A DNA stretch of 64,000 nt from Klebsiella michiganensis (GCA_000963575.1 CP011077.1:2480001-2544000); one strand, 5' to 3'. Counted from the stretch's first letter, positions 40,104 to 54,400 are shown. Made by a program: numbers and translations. Notes: generated from the sequence alone by a model not told the origin.

Positions 40104-42280
40104 ACCTGCACCTCCGACGTGATATTTGGCTTGAGCGTCGCAGTCCGCCGCGGGGCGGCTTTATTTTCCATCATCCCGTGCTGCTGCAGGATTTTGTCTC
40201 GTGGGCCATCCATGACGATACGGCCGTTATCCAGCACGATGATGCGGTCTACCAGCTGCAGGATGGGTATCCGGTGCGTGGCGACCACCAGCGTGCGGTT
40301 GCCCAGCCACGAAGCAAGGTTGGCGACGAGCTGCTGCTCGCTGATTTCATCCAGCCAGGCCGTGGGTTCATCCAACAGCAGGATCTGCGGCTGCAGGATG
40401 AGGGTTCGCGCCAGCAGCAACGCCTGTCGCTGCCCCCCGGAAAGGCCTGCGCCACCTTCGGTAATCAGGTAGTTGAGGCCATTTTTTTGCTTCTGAACAA
40501 AGCCCAGCGCGCCGCTAAGCGCCAGGGCGCGGTGGATCTCTTCGTCGCTTGCCAGCGGGCGGCCCATGGTCAGGTTATCGCGGATTGAGCCGAAGAACAG
40601 GCGAGCCTGCTGGCTAAGCAGGGTCATATCACGGCGAAGATCGGCGGTGTCGAGCTGGCCGAGACTGATACCATCCAGCAGGATCTGCCCGTGCTGCGGC
40701 GTTTGCATCCCCGCCAGCAGCTGTAAGAGCGTGCTTTTTCCGGAGCCGTTCCGCCCAAGTACCGCGATTTTTTCCCCGGCAGTAATGGTCAACCGCGCAA
40801 TGTCCAGGTCGTTGACCTTCTCTTCTTCGTCGTAGTAAAACGCCGCGTAGTTAAGCTGGTAGTTTCCCTGCAAATGGGCTTTGTGCACTTTTTTGCCCTC
40901 CTCGGGGTCGTCCAGCGGACGTTGCATTAAGTCATCCAGCCCTTTACGCGCCACCTTCGCCTGCTGCCAGCGCGACAGCACCCCGGATATCTGCGCCAGC
41001 GGAGCAATGGTGCGGGAAGCCAGAATGGAAGTTCCGACCAGCGCGCCGGTGGTCATATCACCGTTAATCACCAGGTAGCAACCGACCAGCAGCACTACGG
41101 CGTAGACAATAGACTGCACTTCCTGCGTCCAGGTCATCAGCAGGCTGGTCAGCCAGCGCTGCTTCATGCCCACCCCGGCCGCTACGTCGTTGGTGTTATT
41201 CCACTGGTTCTGGAACCGCTGCTCTGCGCGCAGCAGTTTGATGTCTTCGATGGACTGAACGGCCTCCACCAGCGTGGCATTGCGGATAGCCGACTCGCGC
41301 ATGCCCTCGTTCGAGAGGTGCGCCAACGGACGCTGCACCAGCAGGCCTGGGATCAGCAGCAGAGGAATCGCCAGCAGCACCACAAACACCAGCGGGCCGC
41401 CAATCAGCCAGAGAATAAAGACAAACAGCAGGAAGAACGGAATGTCCGACACCGTGCCAATGGTGGTAGAGGTGATAAGCTCCCGCACCGACTCCAGTTC
41501 ACGAATCTGTGAGATAAACGAGCCGGTAGATTTAGGTCGGGCGCTGTTTTTAATGCGCAATGCCCGGGCAAACACCCGGTCAGAAATGCGTAAATCGGCC
41601 CGCTTCCCGACAACGTCGGCTATGTGGACGCGCAGCATACGCATGGTGAATTCAAAGAGAATCGCCAGCATCACGCCGCCAAACAGTACCCACAGCGTGG
41701 GGACCGACTGTGAAGGTACCACCCGGTCGTACACCTGCATGGAGAAGATCATCCCGGCAAGCGCCAGCACGTTTGCCGCCATCGCCACCAGCATGATATC
41801 GCCGTAGCGTTTCCAGTCTTTCAGCGCCAGCGTCCAGAACCAGTTTTTTTGATACGGCTTAACGTAGTCATCCACCCGCGCGTCGGGGATAGAATTCAAC
41901 GGGCGCAGCAGAAACAGGCCTTTCAGCCTTTGCGACAGTGCCTCACGGCTGACCACGGTTTCCAGTCCGCTGTCGCCGCTAAGCTGTATGCTGAGCTGCC
42001 CGTGCTTGTCCATATGGGTCAACACCGCCATCTGGCCGTCATTAAGCTCCACCACCAGCGGCAAACGCCACGGATCGATAAGCGAGACATCCGCCGGGAC
42101 GCTGCGCAGGGCTAATCCAAGCTGACGAGCCATGTCTTCCAGCACCAGATGATGGGGGCTTTGGCTTTCCTGGTTAATCACCACCCGTACGTGTTCTTCC
42201 GAGAAGTCCAGCCGGTAGTGGCGGGCTACGGCCAGCATGGCCTGCAGCCAGGGTTCATAGCGGGTATGGGTTGAAGTCAT
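40100..42280 (-). CDS. Type I secretion ABC transporter (LapB/BapC type, degenerate C39 domain)
   Basis: This 726-residue inner-membrane ATPase/permease energises export of the giant adhesin. The N-terminal 140 residues resemble a peptidase C39-like domain but lack a catalytic cysteine at the expected place, as in the non-cleaving CLD domains that bind RTX substrates. Six helices follow at about 165-440, then an ATPase domain with Walker A GRNGSGKST near residue 520, LSGGQRQALLLAR near 630, LLLDEPTAWLDE near 650 and the switch histidine in VVATHR. It lies 139 bp after the adhesin gene and overlaps the adaptor gene by four bases. Confidence 0.93.
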   Translation of the reverse strand: MTSTHTRYEPWLQAMLAVARHYRLDFSEEHVRVVINQESQSPHHLVLEDMARQLGLALRSVPADVSLIDPWRLPLVVELNDGQMAVLTHMDKHGQLSIQLSGDSGLETVVSREALSQRLKGLFLLRPLNSIPDARVDDYVKPYQKNWFWTLALKDWKRYGDIMLVAMAANVLALAGMIFSMQVYDRVVPSQSVPTLWVLFGGVMLAILFEFTMRMLRVHIADVVGKRADLRISDRVFARALRIKNSARPKSTGSFISQIRELESVRELITSTTIGTVSDIPFFLLFVFILWLIGGPLVFVVLLAIPLLLIPGLLVQRPLAHLSNEGMRESAIRNATLVEAVQSIEDIKLLRAEQRFQNQWNNTNDVAAGVGMKQRWLTSLLMTWTQEVQSIVYAVVLLVGCYLVINGDMTTGALVGTSILASRTIAPLAQISGVLSRWQQAKVARKGLDDLMQRPLDDPEEGKKVHKAHLQGNYQLNYAAFYYDEEEKVNDLDIARLTITAGEKIAVLGRNGSGKSTLLQLLAGMQTPQHGQILLDGISLGQLDTADLRRDMTLLSQQARLFFGSIRDNLTMGRPLASDEEIHRALALSGALGFVQKQKNGLNYLITEGGAGLSGGQRQALLLARTLILQPQILLLDEPTAWLDEISEQQLVANLASWLGNRTLVVATHRIPILQLVDRIIVLDNGRIVMDGPRDKILQQHGMMENKAAPRRTATLKPNITSEVQV

Positions 42281-42386
42281 CGTGTTTCACATCCTGCGAA
42301 AGTGGCATAAAGCGCCTGTGTCGTCCTTTCCGCGGCTTGTTTCATAAACATGTTTTATACCGGGTAATAAAAATAAGCGGCTGGAA

Positions 42387-42413
42387 TGCCGCCGGACTTA
42401 AAGCCCGGCGGCA
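42387..42413 (-). other. Hairpin between adhesin and transporter genes
   Basis: TGCCGCCGG (42387-42395) pairs perfectly with CCGGCGGCA (42405-42413) a few bases after the adhesin stop codon. On the minus strand it is followed by TTCCAGCCGC and only later by a T-rich stretch. It could act as an attenuator or 3' stabiliser, setting a high ratio of adhesin to transporter transcripts. Confidence 0.5.
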
Positions 42414-42419
42414 CTAACG

Positions 42420-45400
42420 TTAAATCACCACCAGTTGGTGGTTCGCCAGCAGCGTGGCGAGGTCGGTCTGCACCCCGTTCAGCGTTATCACGGTCGTTGG
42501 GTCGAAGGCTCCGCCTTTACCGTCACGGTCAATCTGAATCTCGGTGCTGCTGCCGTTTTGCACCACTTTGATGTAGTCCCCGATGTTGCCAGCCCCGGCC
42601 CCCAGCTGCGCTACGCCATTGACGTAGTGTGCGGAAGCATCTCCGGCGTAACCGCTGCCCTGCAATAGCTCGCGCAGGTCTATGCGGTCGCTGTCTGCGG
42701 TGCCTTCCCAGGTCCCGACGCTGAAGCCATTGACCACGTCATGGCCGTTTCCGCCGGTGGCATCAGACCCGTTCAGCAGCTTGTAGAGCAGCGTATCGTG
42801 CCCGCCGCTGCCGATGTTGAAGGTGTCGTTGCCGCCGCCGCCTTCGAAGGTGTTATTCCCGCTATTGCCGGTGATCACATCGTCATGGCTGGAGCCAACG
42901 ATCCCTTCGATATTGCTGAAGGTGGCGGTATTAAACCCGGTATTCTGCGCCCCGGTTTTGCCCAGATCGACGGTGACGCCAACGGTCGAGTTACGGAAAT
43001 CAACCACATCCATACCGCCCGTCGCGCTCCAGGTCTGGTGATCGGAAGAGGTTTCCCACCCACCGCCGCCGTTGTAGACATAGGTTCCCTGCTCGGCGAT
43101 AAACGTATCGTTGTAGCCGGTCCCGGTAAGCGTGCCCGCGTGAACGCCGGTCGCGGCATCTGCGGTCAGGGCATAGCTTTCTCTGCCATCGCCTGCGGTG
43201 AGCCCGTTCCACGTCGTGTTGCTGGAGACGCCGTTGATCGCCCTTACCAGCTCGGCATGATAGGTTTCGTTCGGGTTGAGGCCGTAGAAACTCACCAGCG
43301 CCGAAGCGTCATTGATGCCGATCCCCGACTGGGCGTTAATCACCTGGCTTGCCACCAGCTCGCCCGCTGCGTTATAGAGCTTCACCGTATTGCCGAAGAA
43401 CACGTTAATGCCCTGGCTGTCGACAATTTTCAGGTGAATCGCCGTGCCCGGCGCCACGGCGTTGGTGTTCCGCTCCAGCGTTACGCTGCCGTTTTGGCGG
43501 AAAATCAGCAGGTCCTGCGCGCCGTCCCAGTCGTAGTCGACCAGCGCCGCGCCGGAGACCTGGCTGGTGGTCGCCGAGCCGAACTTCGACGAGGTGAAGC
43601 TCGCCACGCCCTTCAGCCCGTCGTTGGTGTACATATACGACTGTCCGGTGTTGGCCAGCTTGATGATGTCCATCCGGCCGTCCATATTCCAGTCCACCGC
43701 CACGCTGACCGTGCCGTTATATTTCTCGCTGCCAACCGCCGTGCCGGTAAGCAGATTGCCTTTACCGTCGTTCATCATCAGCAGGCCGCCCGTACCGGCG
43801 CGCGACATCCCCATATAGAGATCCATGTAGCCGTCGCCGTCAAAGTCGGCCCAGGTCATGCTCACCGCATTGTTCGCCGCGGCAGACCCCGTCGCGCTGT
43901 ACATGGTGTTGATGAAGTTCTGGCTCCAGGTAAAGGTGCCGTCCCCTTTGTTAAACATCGTGGACAGCGCATAGATGTTGCCGCCGTTGGTCGTGTGCTG
44001 GGCAATATCCACCATGCCGTCGTTGTTCAAATCCACCCCGGACGTTTCAATCACGCTGTTGTAGTTGCCGACTTTTGAGCCTGAGACAAAGTTGGTATAG
44101 GTCCCGCCCCCGGATGTTCCTGTCAGCTTGCCTGCGTTGTTGTTCACAAAGGTGCTGGAGTCCGGCCCGCCGGCGTCTCCCATCACAAAGTCAACGTAGC
44201 CGTCCCCCTGGAAGTCAATGGATACGACCGCGCCGTACCACAGCAGCGCGCCGACCGTGGCGCTGCTACCGGGGCTGGTTGAGGTGTAGGTTCCATCCCC
44301 ATTGTTCATCAGTTGGGTGATGTAGCTGTAGTTGGTGCTTTCCACCAGCATATCGGCGTGACCATCACGGTTGATGTCCGCATAGGCGCCGGTAGTGTAG
44401 CTCCCGGTCATTGAGAAGTTCCCGCTCACGCTGTAGCTGTTGCGATCGTTGGCGGTAGCAAACTGCTGGTTGCTGGCAAAAGTCCACATCCCGTTGGCGT
44501 CCAGCATAAAGCTGGCGGCAATGGCGTTGGTCGCGCTGGTAAAGGCCCAGGCTGGCGTCATGGACGCCTCCGCGCCCACCACTACCGTGCCATGGGTGAC
44601 ATCGACGCTGTTGCCGTTGCCCGCGCTGCTTTTCACCTGCGCCGTAACGTCATAGCTCTTTAACGAAAGCACATCGGCGTCCGGGATCTGCAGGTACCAG
44701 GTGTTAGAGGCAGGATCGACCACCACCGCGCCGCCGCGATCGGAGGTGTAGGTCTTGCCATTCACCGTCACTACCACGAACTCGCCGTGCACCAGGTTTG
44801 CATCCACGCTCCCGGTGATAATTGGTGTGGTATCCGTGGTGTTCAGCCCATTGACCAGCGCTTTGGTGGTTGGCACCGAGGTGTCGACCGTCAGGCCAAA
44901 GTCGTTCGATTCGGTGTAGTTCCCCGCTTTGTCCGTGACGCGCAGGACGTAATGGTAGCTTCCGTCCAGCAGGCCTGAGTCAGCGAACGTCCACCGGGTG
45001 CCGCCGGTGATGGTTACGTTGCCCACCAGCACGCCGTCCCGGAAGATCTGCGCGATTTCGCCGTCCGCCAGCGCCTGGTTCAGCGTGCCGTTCAGCACCG
45101 GCGAGGTGTCGTCGGTGGAATAGCTGCTGTCGAAATTACCGGTACGTTCGCCGTTGTTATCGGTATAGCTGACGATACTCCCCACGGTATCCGGGGCCAC
45201 GGTATCAACGGTTACCACCTGGTTGGCGGTTGACCCGACGTTTCCGGCCTGATCGATGATGCGAACCTGGTAAACATAGTCGCCATCGGCCAGGGTACGG
45301 CCATCAACGTAGTGCCAGGCGGTTCCGTTCACCACCGCATCGACCCAGTTCCGCCCGCCGTCGAGGCTGATTTGCACGCGCTCATCGCTCGCCAGGGCAT

Positions 45401-48400
45401 GGCCCAGCGTGCCGTTCAGCGTCAGCGTGGTATCCATGGTGATAAAGTCGCTGGCGCTCTGGCCGGTATCATCAGAAATACCGTCGATGGTGATGCCATA
45501 GGCAGGCGCGACGGTGTCTACCGTGACGGTCTGGCTGGTGGTTGCCCCCACGTTTCCGGCCAGGTCGACGACGCGAACCTGCCAGGTATGGTCCCCGTCC
45601 GCAAGCTGGCGTCCGTCGGTATAGCTCCAGCGGGTGCCGTTCACCGAGGTGGCGTAAAACCAGCTGGCTCCGCCGTCGATGCTGATTTGAACGAATTCGT
45701 TGCTGCCCAGCGGCGCGCCCAGAGAACCGTTCAACGTCAGCGTATTATCGTTGGTGATAAAATCACTGTTGCTGAAGCCGCTGTCGGTGGTGATGCTGTC
45801 GACGGTCACGGTGACAGACGCGTCCGGCGGCGTGGTATCTACCGTTACGTTCTTAGATGCGCTCTGCCCAACGTTACCGGCATCGTCAACCACCCGAACC
45901 AGGTACTGATAAGTGCCATCGCTGAGGGTTCGTCCGTCGTTGAAGTACCAGGTTGAGCCAATCGTTACTACCGTCTGCCAGACCGTGCCCCCGTCCAGGC
46001 TTATCTGAACGTATTCCCCCGCCAGCAGCGGGGCGCCCAGCGAACCGTGAACAGTCAGCGAGGTATCGCTGGTAACGAAGTCAGTGTTACTCAGACCCGT
46101 ATCGGTGCTGATGCTGTCAATCGTGACGGTTTTACTCGCGTCCGGCGCCACGGTATCTACCGTTACCAGTTGGCTGGCCGTCGAACCGATATTGCCCGCG
46201 TCGTCGACAACGCGTAGCTGATAGAGGTGGTCGCCATCCGCAAGCTGACGCCCGTCAACGTAGCTCCAGCTGGTGCCGCTAACGCTGACATCAACCCATG
46301 TTTTACCGCCGTCAATGCTGATTTGGGCGTGCTCACCCGCCGCCAGCGGGGCACCGAGCTTGCCGCTGAGGGTCAGGGTATTGTCGCTGGTAATAAAATC
46401 GTGTGCGTCCAGCCCCGTGTCGCGGGAGATAGCCTCGACGGTTATCGTTGTCCCCGCATCCGGTGCCACGGTGTCGACGGTGACATTTTTCGTTGCCGTC
46501 GAGCCGACGTTACCTGCGTTGTCCACCACGCGAACGTGGTAGGTGACCGTGCCGTCCGGCAGCGGGCCGTCCGCGTAGGCCCATGACGTCCCCGTGACCA
46601 CCAGATCCGTCCAGGTTTTACCGCCGTCGAGGCTGATTTGCGCTTTCTCATTATTGCCCAGCGCTCCGCTCAGGGAGCCTTTTACGACGACCTTGTTGTC
46701 GGCGGTAATAAAGTCGCTGGCGCTCAGCCCGGTATCGTTTTGCAGCGAGTCAATGGTAATGGTCATCTGCGGGGGCGTGGTATCCACCGTGATGGTACGG
46801 TCGACACCCGCACTGTTGCCGATGCTGTTGCTGACGCTGGCGTGAATAACATAGGCGTCGCCGTCCGCCAGGGCGGATACCGCGCTGCTGCCCAGGGTGT
46901 AGCTCCAGGTCCCGTCGCCGTTCACCGTAGTGGTGTATTTTTGCCCGTTCAGCGTAATGGTCACGGTTTGCCCCGCAGGCGCATTGGTGACTCCGCTTAG
47001 CACCAGCGGCGTGCCGTGCTCCGCCGCGCTGACGATATCGTCCCCGGCAAAGGTGTTGATGCTGATAGTTGGCACTTCGCCGCTCAGGGTGACCTGCTTG
47101 TCCGCGCTGCTGCTGTTGCCCGCTTTATCGCTTACGCTGGCAGAGATTTGATAGCTGCCGTCCGCCGCGCCCAGGAAATCCTGAGCGGGAACGGTCACCG
47201 ACCAGGTGCCGGTATCGCTCACCACCGCCTGGTAAGTGTGATTATTGAAGGTCACGGTAATCGTCTGCCCAGGCTGGGCGTTGGTTGTCCCGCTGATAGC
47301 CTGGCCTGCCTGCTGTTCGGCGCTGTTGATGATGTCGTCCCCGGCCACCTTGTCGAAGGTGATGGTCGGCGCGGTGGTGTCCACCGTCAAAGTACGATCC
47401 GCGCTGCCCGGGTTCCCGGCTTTGTCATTCACTGCGGCATGGACGCTGAACTCGCCGTCAGCGAGCTTCGCCAAATCTTCGGCCGCCACGGTAATGCTCC
47501 AGCTACCATCGGCCTGAACCGTGGCTTCATAGCTCTCGCTGCCCAGCTTCACGGTCACTTTCTGCCCGGCTTCTGCGCTGCTGGTGCCGCGAATGGTTAA
47601 GGGCTGCTGCTGTTCGGCCGCGTTGATCGCGTTGTCGCCGGAGATGTCGGCGATGGTGACTATCGGCGCCACGGTATCGACGCTGATGTTATGGGTCGCC
47701 GACGTCGCGTTGTTCGCGCTGTCGGTCGCCGACGCCATTACCGTGTAGCCGCTGCCGTGCGCCAGATTCTGTACCTGGTTTGCCGGGACGGTTACGCTCC
47801 AGCCGCCGCCCGGCTGAATAGTGGTGGTGTACTGAATGCCGTTCAGGGTGACCGTCACCTGAGTGCCTACGGCCAGTTCGGTGCTGCTGCCGCCGATCGT
47901 CAGATCCTGCCGGGCTTCCGCGGCGTTAATGACGTCATCATGGCTGATGGTGTCGATAGTCAGCCCAATGCGGGCGGCGTTAACCTCAACCGTGTGGGAG
48001 TTCGCTCCCTCGTTTCCGGCACTGTCGGTCAGCGTGGCGGTAATCGTCGCCGTGCCGTTTTTCAGCGCTGATACCGCCGAGGCCGGCACGCCGACGCTCC
48101 AGTTGCCTTTGGCATCCACCTGAGTAACGTACTGAACCCCGTCGAGGGTGATGATGATTTTGTTCCCGGCCGCCGCGCCCGTGCTTGAGCCAGAGATAAT
48201 CTGCGCCTGAGCGTGCTCTTCAAGGTTGATGATGTCGTCACCCGCCACGGCGTTAAAGCTAACGGTTGGCGCGGTGGTATCCAGCGTCATGTTCTGGCTG
48301 CCGGTGGTTTTGTTACCTGCCGCGTCGCTGACGTCAACTTTTATCACATACTGGTTATCCGCCAGCGCCCCCAGGGCGGTTGAATCAAGCGTAATACTCC

Positions 48401-51400
48401 AGGTACCGTCCGCTTTCACCACGCCGGTGTAGGTTTTTCCGTCCAGGGTGAGCGTGACCGTCTGCCCGGCTTGCGCATTTGACGTCCCGGTGACGGTCAC
48501 GCCCGCGCCTGCTTCCGCGGCGTTAATCACGTTGTCCGTGGCAATCGGGTTGATAGTCAGCCCAGGTGCCGTGGCGTCAACGCTGAACTCACGCTCCGCG
48601 CTGGCGCCGTTCCCGTTCACGTTAGTGACGCTAACTTTTACCGACGCATCGCCGTCCTTCAGCCCGGCGATGTCACTCGCTGGCACGGTATAGTGCCAGC
48701 TACCGTCGGACTCAACCTGAGCCGTGTAGGTGCGGCCGCCGAAGGTAATAGTGACGGTTTGCCCTGCCTCAACGTTCTGGGTTTTACCTGACAGCACCAG
48801 GTCCGCCCCTTTCTCGGCGGCGTTAAGCACGTTATCCGCCGTGATATTTTCAACGCTGACCGCGACCGGGCTCAGATCAACATTCACCGAGCGATCGATA
48901 GAGATAGGGTTGCCCGCGCTGCTGCTGCCCGCGGCCGTCACGGTGAGATTACCTGCCGCCCACAGGCTGACATCTCCCGCCGGAACGGCTGCCGACCAGG
49001 TTCCGCTGGCGCTAACGGTAGCCAGATAGCTCTTGCCGTTAATGGTGACGGTGACGGTGCTGCCTTCGCTCATGCCGCTGGCGCTGCCGCTGATAATCAG
49101 ATTCTGATTGTGTTCGATGGCGTTGACGACGTCGTCGCCCGCCACGGTGTTGATGCGGATACCCGGCAGGCTGGCGTCAACCGTAAACTCGCGATCTGCC
49201 GTGCCGCTGTTGCCGTGGCCGTTGGTGACCGAAGCCGTGACGGTTAATTTGCCGTTACCCAGGGCGGTCAGCACGTCGGCTGGCAGGTCGAGGCTCCAGC
49301 TCAAATCACTCTGCACCGTCGCGGTATAGGTTTTTCCGCCCAGATTAATAGTGACAGCGTCACCTGCGGCGGCATTGCTGACTTTACCGCTAAGGGTCTG
49401 ACCTGCCGCAATTTCGGCAGCATTGAGAACGTTGTCTGCGGTAACCGGGTTAATCGTGATGCCCGGTGCGGCGGTGTCCACCAGCAGACTGGCGCTGGCG
49501 CCGGCACTGTTGCCGATGGAACTGGTTGCGGTCGCGGTCAGCGTGTAGTTGGCTTCCCCCAGTCCGGCCAGGTCGCCCGGCTGAACGTCCACGCGCCAGT
49601 TGCCGCTGGCATCGGTGGTGGCGGTATAGTTTTTGCCGTTCAGCGTCACGATAACGGCGGTGCCCGGCGCCAGATTAGCGCTGGTGCCGCTCAGCGTCAG
49701 CACTTCGCCCTTTTCAATGGCGTTCAGCACATTATCGCCGCTGATGGCATTAAAGTTCACTGACGGCAACCCGGTATTGACCGTCACTTCATGGCTGCCG
49801 CTGCCGGTATTGCCCGCGCTGTCCGTCAGGCTGGCGTTGATGGTGACCTTGCCGTCCGCCAGTTGACTAACCACGCTGGCCGGGACGCCGATGCTCCAGT
49901 TGCCCGCCGCATCCACGGTGGTGGTCCAGCTGTTTGCGCCGATAGTCACGGTGATTTTATCCCCTGCCGCAGCGCCGCTGCTGGAGCCGGAGATAATCTG
50001 CGCCTGGCCGTGTTCGGCAAGGTTAATTACGTCATCGCCCGCCACCACACCAAACGAGATGGACGGCACGGTGACGTCCACGCTGAGGTTATGGCTCGCG
50101 GAGGATCCGTTGCCCGCGGCATCGCTGACGCTGGCGTCAACGGTATACACGCCGTCACCCAGCGCTGAGGCTTTGTCAGCAGGGACAGTTATGCTCCAGG
50201 TGCCGTTGGCCTGCACGATACCGGTATAAGTTTCATTGTTCAGCGTGACGGTCACGGTCTGCCCCGGCTCCGCATTGCTGGTGCCGGTAATGACCAGCGG
50301 CTGCCCGGCCTCGGCGGCATTGAGCACGTCATCCCCGGCGATGGTGTTGATTTGCAGAGTCGGGGCTGCGGTATCCACGCTGATTTCACGCCCGGCCGAA
50401 GCCCCGTTGCCGGTCACGTTAACGACGCTGACTTCCACGGAAGTATCACCGTCTTTCAGGCCTTTCATATCATTAGCCGGGACGGTGAATTTCCAGCTGC
50501 CGTCGCTTGCTACCTGAGTGGTGTAGGTGTGCCCGGCAAAGGTAATGCTGATGGTCTGCCCGGCTTCCACATTCTGCGTCATCCCGGAGAGCAATAAATC
50601 AGCGCCTTTCTCGGCGGCGTTCAACACGTCGTCCCCGGCAATCTGGCCGATGGTTATCGCCACCGCACTGAGATCCACATTGACGGTGTGATCGATGGTG
50701 ACCGGGTTACCTGAGCTGCTGGTCCCCCCCGCCGACACGGTAATATCTCCGGCCTGCCACTGGCTGACTTCGTTTCCTGGCACCACGGTCTGCCAGCTAC
50801 CGTCGGCACGCACCGTTGCGGCATAGTCTTTACCGTTGATGGTCACGGTTACCGTGCTGCCTTCGCTCAGCCCGCTGCTGGTACCGTTGATTACCAGGTT
50901 CAGGCCATGCTCAATGGCGTTGATAACATCATCGCCCGCAATGGTATTAACCCTGATGCCCGGCAGTGCCGCGTCGATGGTGACATCGCGCGAACCTGTG
51001 CCGGTGTTACCCGCCCCGTCCGTCACGGAGGCGTTAATTTTAAGCGAGCCGTCGCCGAGTGCGGTCAGCACATCCTGGCCAAGGGTCAGGCTCCAGGTAA
51101 GATCGCTCTGCACCTTCGCGGTATAGTTCACCCCGCCGATGTTAATGGTCACGTCCGCCCCGGCCTGCACGCCGGTCACACGCCCGGAGATCGTCTGGCC
51201 GGTTGCCAGCTCTGCGGCATTGATAATGTCGTCGATCGCCACGGCATTGATGATAACCCCCGGCAGCGTAGAGGCGACCTCCAGGGTGCTGCTCTGGCTG
51301 CCAGCGTTGCCCACGCCGTTGCTGGCGCTGACGGAAACTTCATAGAAGGCCTCGCCAAGCTTGCCGACATCACCTGCTGGTACGGTGGTGGTCCATTTCC

Positions 51401-54400
51401 CGTCAGCCCCAACGGTGGCCGCATAATTTTTACCGTTCAGATTCACGGTCACCGAAGTCCCCGCCGCAAGGCCGGTAGACGTGCCGCTAATGACTACATC
51501 ACCCGTTTTCTCATCGGCGTTGAGAATGTTGTCCCCCGCAATGGTGTCGATGCTCAGGGTTGGCGCGACGGTATCTACCGTCACGGTATGCGAGGTATCG
51601 CCGGTATTTCCCGCTTTGTCGGTGATGGAGGCGGTCACCGTGTAGGTGTTGTCCCCCAGCGCGCTAACATCCGCTCGCGGTACGCCCACGCTCCAGTTGC
51701 CGTTCGTATCCACCACGCCGGTATACTGCTTATTACCCAGCGTGACGGTCACGATATCACCGGCCTGGGCGCCGGTGCTGGTGCCGGAAATCACTAACGC
51801 CTGACCGTGTTCGGTCTGGTTAATCACATCGTCGGTTGCCATCGTCCCGATGGTCACTTTAGGCACGGTAACGTCCACCAGCACGTCGCGACTGGCGCTG
51901 CCGGGGTTACCCGCCTGGTCTTCTACGCTTGCGGTAACGGTGATGTTGCCGTCGGTCAGCTTGCCGACGTCCGCGGCAGGTACGGTCAGGCTCCAGCTGC
52001 CGTCTGCTTTTACCGTTGCCTGATAGCTTTCACCGTTCAGACGCACGGTCACGGTCTGTCCCGCCTCAGCGGTACTGGTCCCGCTGATGACCAGATCCTG
52101 CTTCGCCTCTGCGGCATTCAGCAGGTTATCCTGGCTGACCGGATCGACGGTTAACGCCGGGGCAAGAGTGTCGACGCTGACGTTTTGTGCCGCATCGGTG
52201 CTGTTGCCATTTTTGTTGGTGACGCTCACCTGAACGGCGGTATCACCCTCTTTCAGGTTCACCATATCCGCCGCCGGAACGGTGTATTTCCAGCTACCGT
52301 CCGCCTGAACAGTGGCGGTGTAGGTATGCCCGGCAAAGGTAATGTTGACGGTCTGGCCCGGCTCTACGTTTTGCGTCATGCCGGAGAGTTCGAGGTTGGC
52401 GCCCTTTTCGGCGGCGTTCAGCACGTTATCGCCGGTAACCGCATTAATGCTGATGACCACTTCGGTAAGGTCGACGGTAACCTGGTGCTGGATAGCCACA
52501 TCGTTCCCCGCGCCGCTGCTGCCTTTCACCTCAATGGTGACGGCACCTTCTGCCCAACGAGCGACATCTTCCCCCGGTACAGCGGCCTGCCAGCTGCCGT
52601 CCGCGCGGACGGTTGCCGCATAGTCTTTACCGTTAATCGTCACGGTCACCGCGCTGCCCGCGCCGAGCCCGCTGCTGGTCCCGTTGATAATCAGGTTCTG
52701 GGTATGTTCGATGGCGTTAATCACGTCATCGCCCGCGACGGTGTCCACGCGCAGACCCGGCAGATTCGCGTCGATAACGATATCCCGACTGCCGCTCCCG
52801 GTGTTGCCGTGGCCGTTGGTCACGGAGGCCGTGATGGTCAGTTCGCCGTTACCCAGCGCGGTGAGGATTTCTTTGGAAACCGGCAGGCTCCAGCTCAAAT
52901 CATCCTGGACGGTCGCCTGATACAGCTTGCCGCCGAGATTAATCGTGACAACGTCACCTTTAACTGCCCCGGTGACGGTGCCGCTGAGCGTCTGGCCGCC
53001 GGCAATTTCCGTGATGTTGAGGATATTGTCGCTGGTCACGCTATTGACGATGACGGTCGGCAAGGCGCTGTCGACCTGCACATTGTGGCTGTCGCTACTG
53101 CTATTACCGTGGGCGTCGGTCACCGCCGCGGTCACCGTATAGTTAGCTTCTCCCAGCTTGCTGACGGCGGAAGCCGGAACCGTTGTGCTCCAGCTGCCGT
53201 CTGTGCCGGCCACGGCCTGATAATTAATCCCGTTCAGGGTGACGGTGATGAGGGTGCCCGCTGGCTGGTTGCTGGTGCCCGAGAGCACCAGGTCCTGGCC
53301 CTTTTCCGTCGCGTTAATGACATCATCACCCGCGATAGTGGCAAGCGAGATAACCGGCAGCGCGGTGTTGACGGTCAGAGCGCGATCGGCGCTGCCGCTG
53401 TTGCCTGCCGCATCGGTGACGCTGGCGGTGATGGTGTAGCTGCCGTCCGCCAGGCCGTTAATGACCGACGCCGGAATACCGACATTCCAGTTGCCGTTAC
53501 CGTCCAGCGTAGTGGTGAAGGTGAACGACGTTCCCTGCCCGTTGGTCACCACGACGGTAACCACATCCCCTGCGGCAGCCCCGGTGCTGGTGCCGCCCAC
53601 GGTATGAGCCTGGCTATGTTCGCTGGCGTTGATGATGTCATCCCCGGCGACGGGGTCGATGCTCAGTTTCGGCTCGGTGATATCCACCCGCATGCCCCGG
53701 TCAGCGTTTGCCGGGTTACCGGCTTTGTCCGCGACAGAGGCGCTAACGGTGAGCGTGCCGTCCTTGAGTGCGGCCAGATCGCTAGCCGGCACGCTGACGC
53801 TCCAGCGGCCGTCAGCGCCGACCGTCGCGGTATAGTTGACGTTATTCAGCGTCACCGTCACTTCCTGCCCCGGCTCCGCGCTGCTGCTGCCGCTGACAAT
53901 CAAAGGCTGTTTCGCCTCTGCGGCGTTAAGCAGGTTATCCCCGCTCAGCGGATCGATAATTAACGTAGGCGCGCTGGCGTCCACGCTGTATTCCTGAGTG
54001 GACGTCGCCGGATTGCCGTTGGCATTGCTGACGCTGACGGTCACCTGGGCATCACCGTCCTTCAGCCTGGCCATATCGGCGGCAGGCACGGTGTAGCTCC
54101 AGCTCCCGTCATTATTGACGGAAGTGGTATAGCGATGCCCCGCAAACGTAATGGTAACGGTCTGGCCCGGCTCAACGTTGGTGGTCAGGCCGGAAAGCAC
54201 CAGGTCGACGCCTTTTTCTGCCGCGTTCAGCACGTTATCGGCCGTCACGCTGTTCACGCTGATAGACACCGGCGCTAAATCGACGTCTACAATACCGTCG
54301 ATGCCGATCGGGTTTTGGGCCCCATCTTGTGCTTTGGCGGTTACCGTCAGCACGCCATCAGGCCAGGTGCTTACGTCGGCCGCCGGCACGGCTGCGCTCC

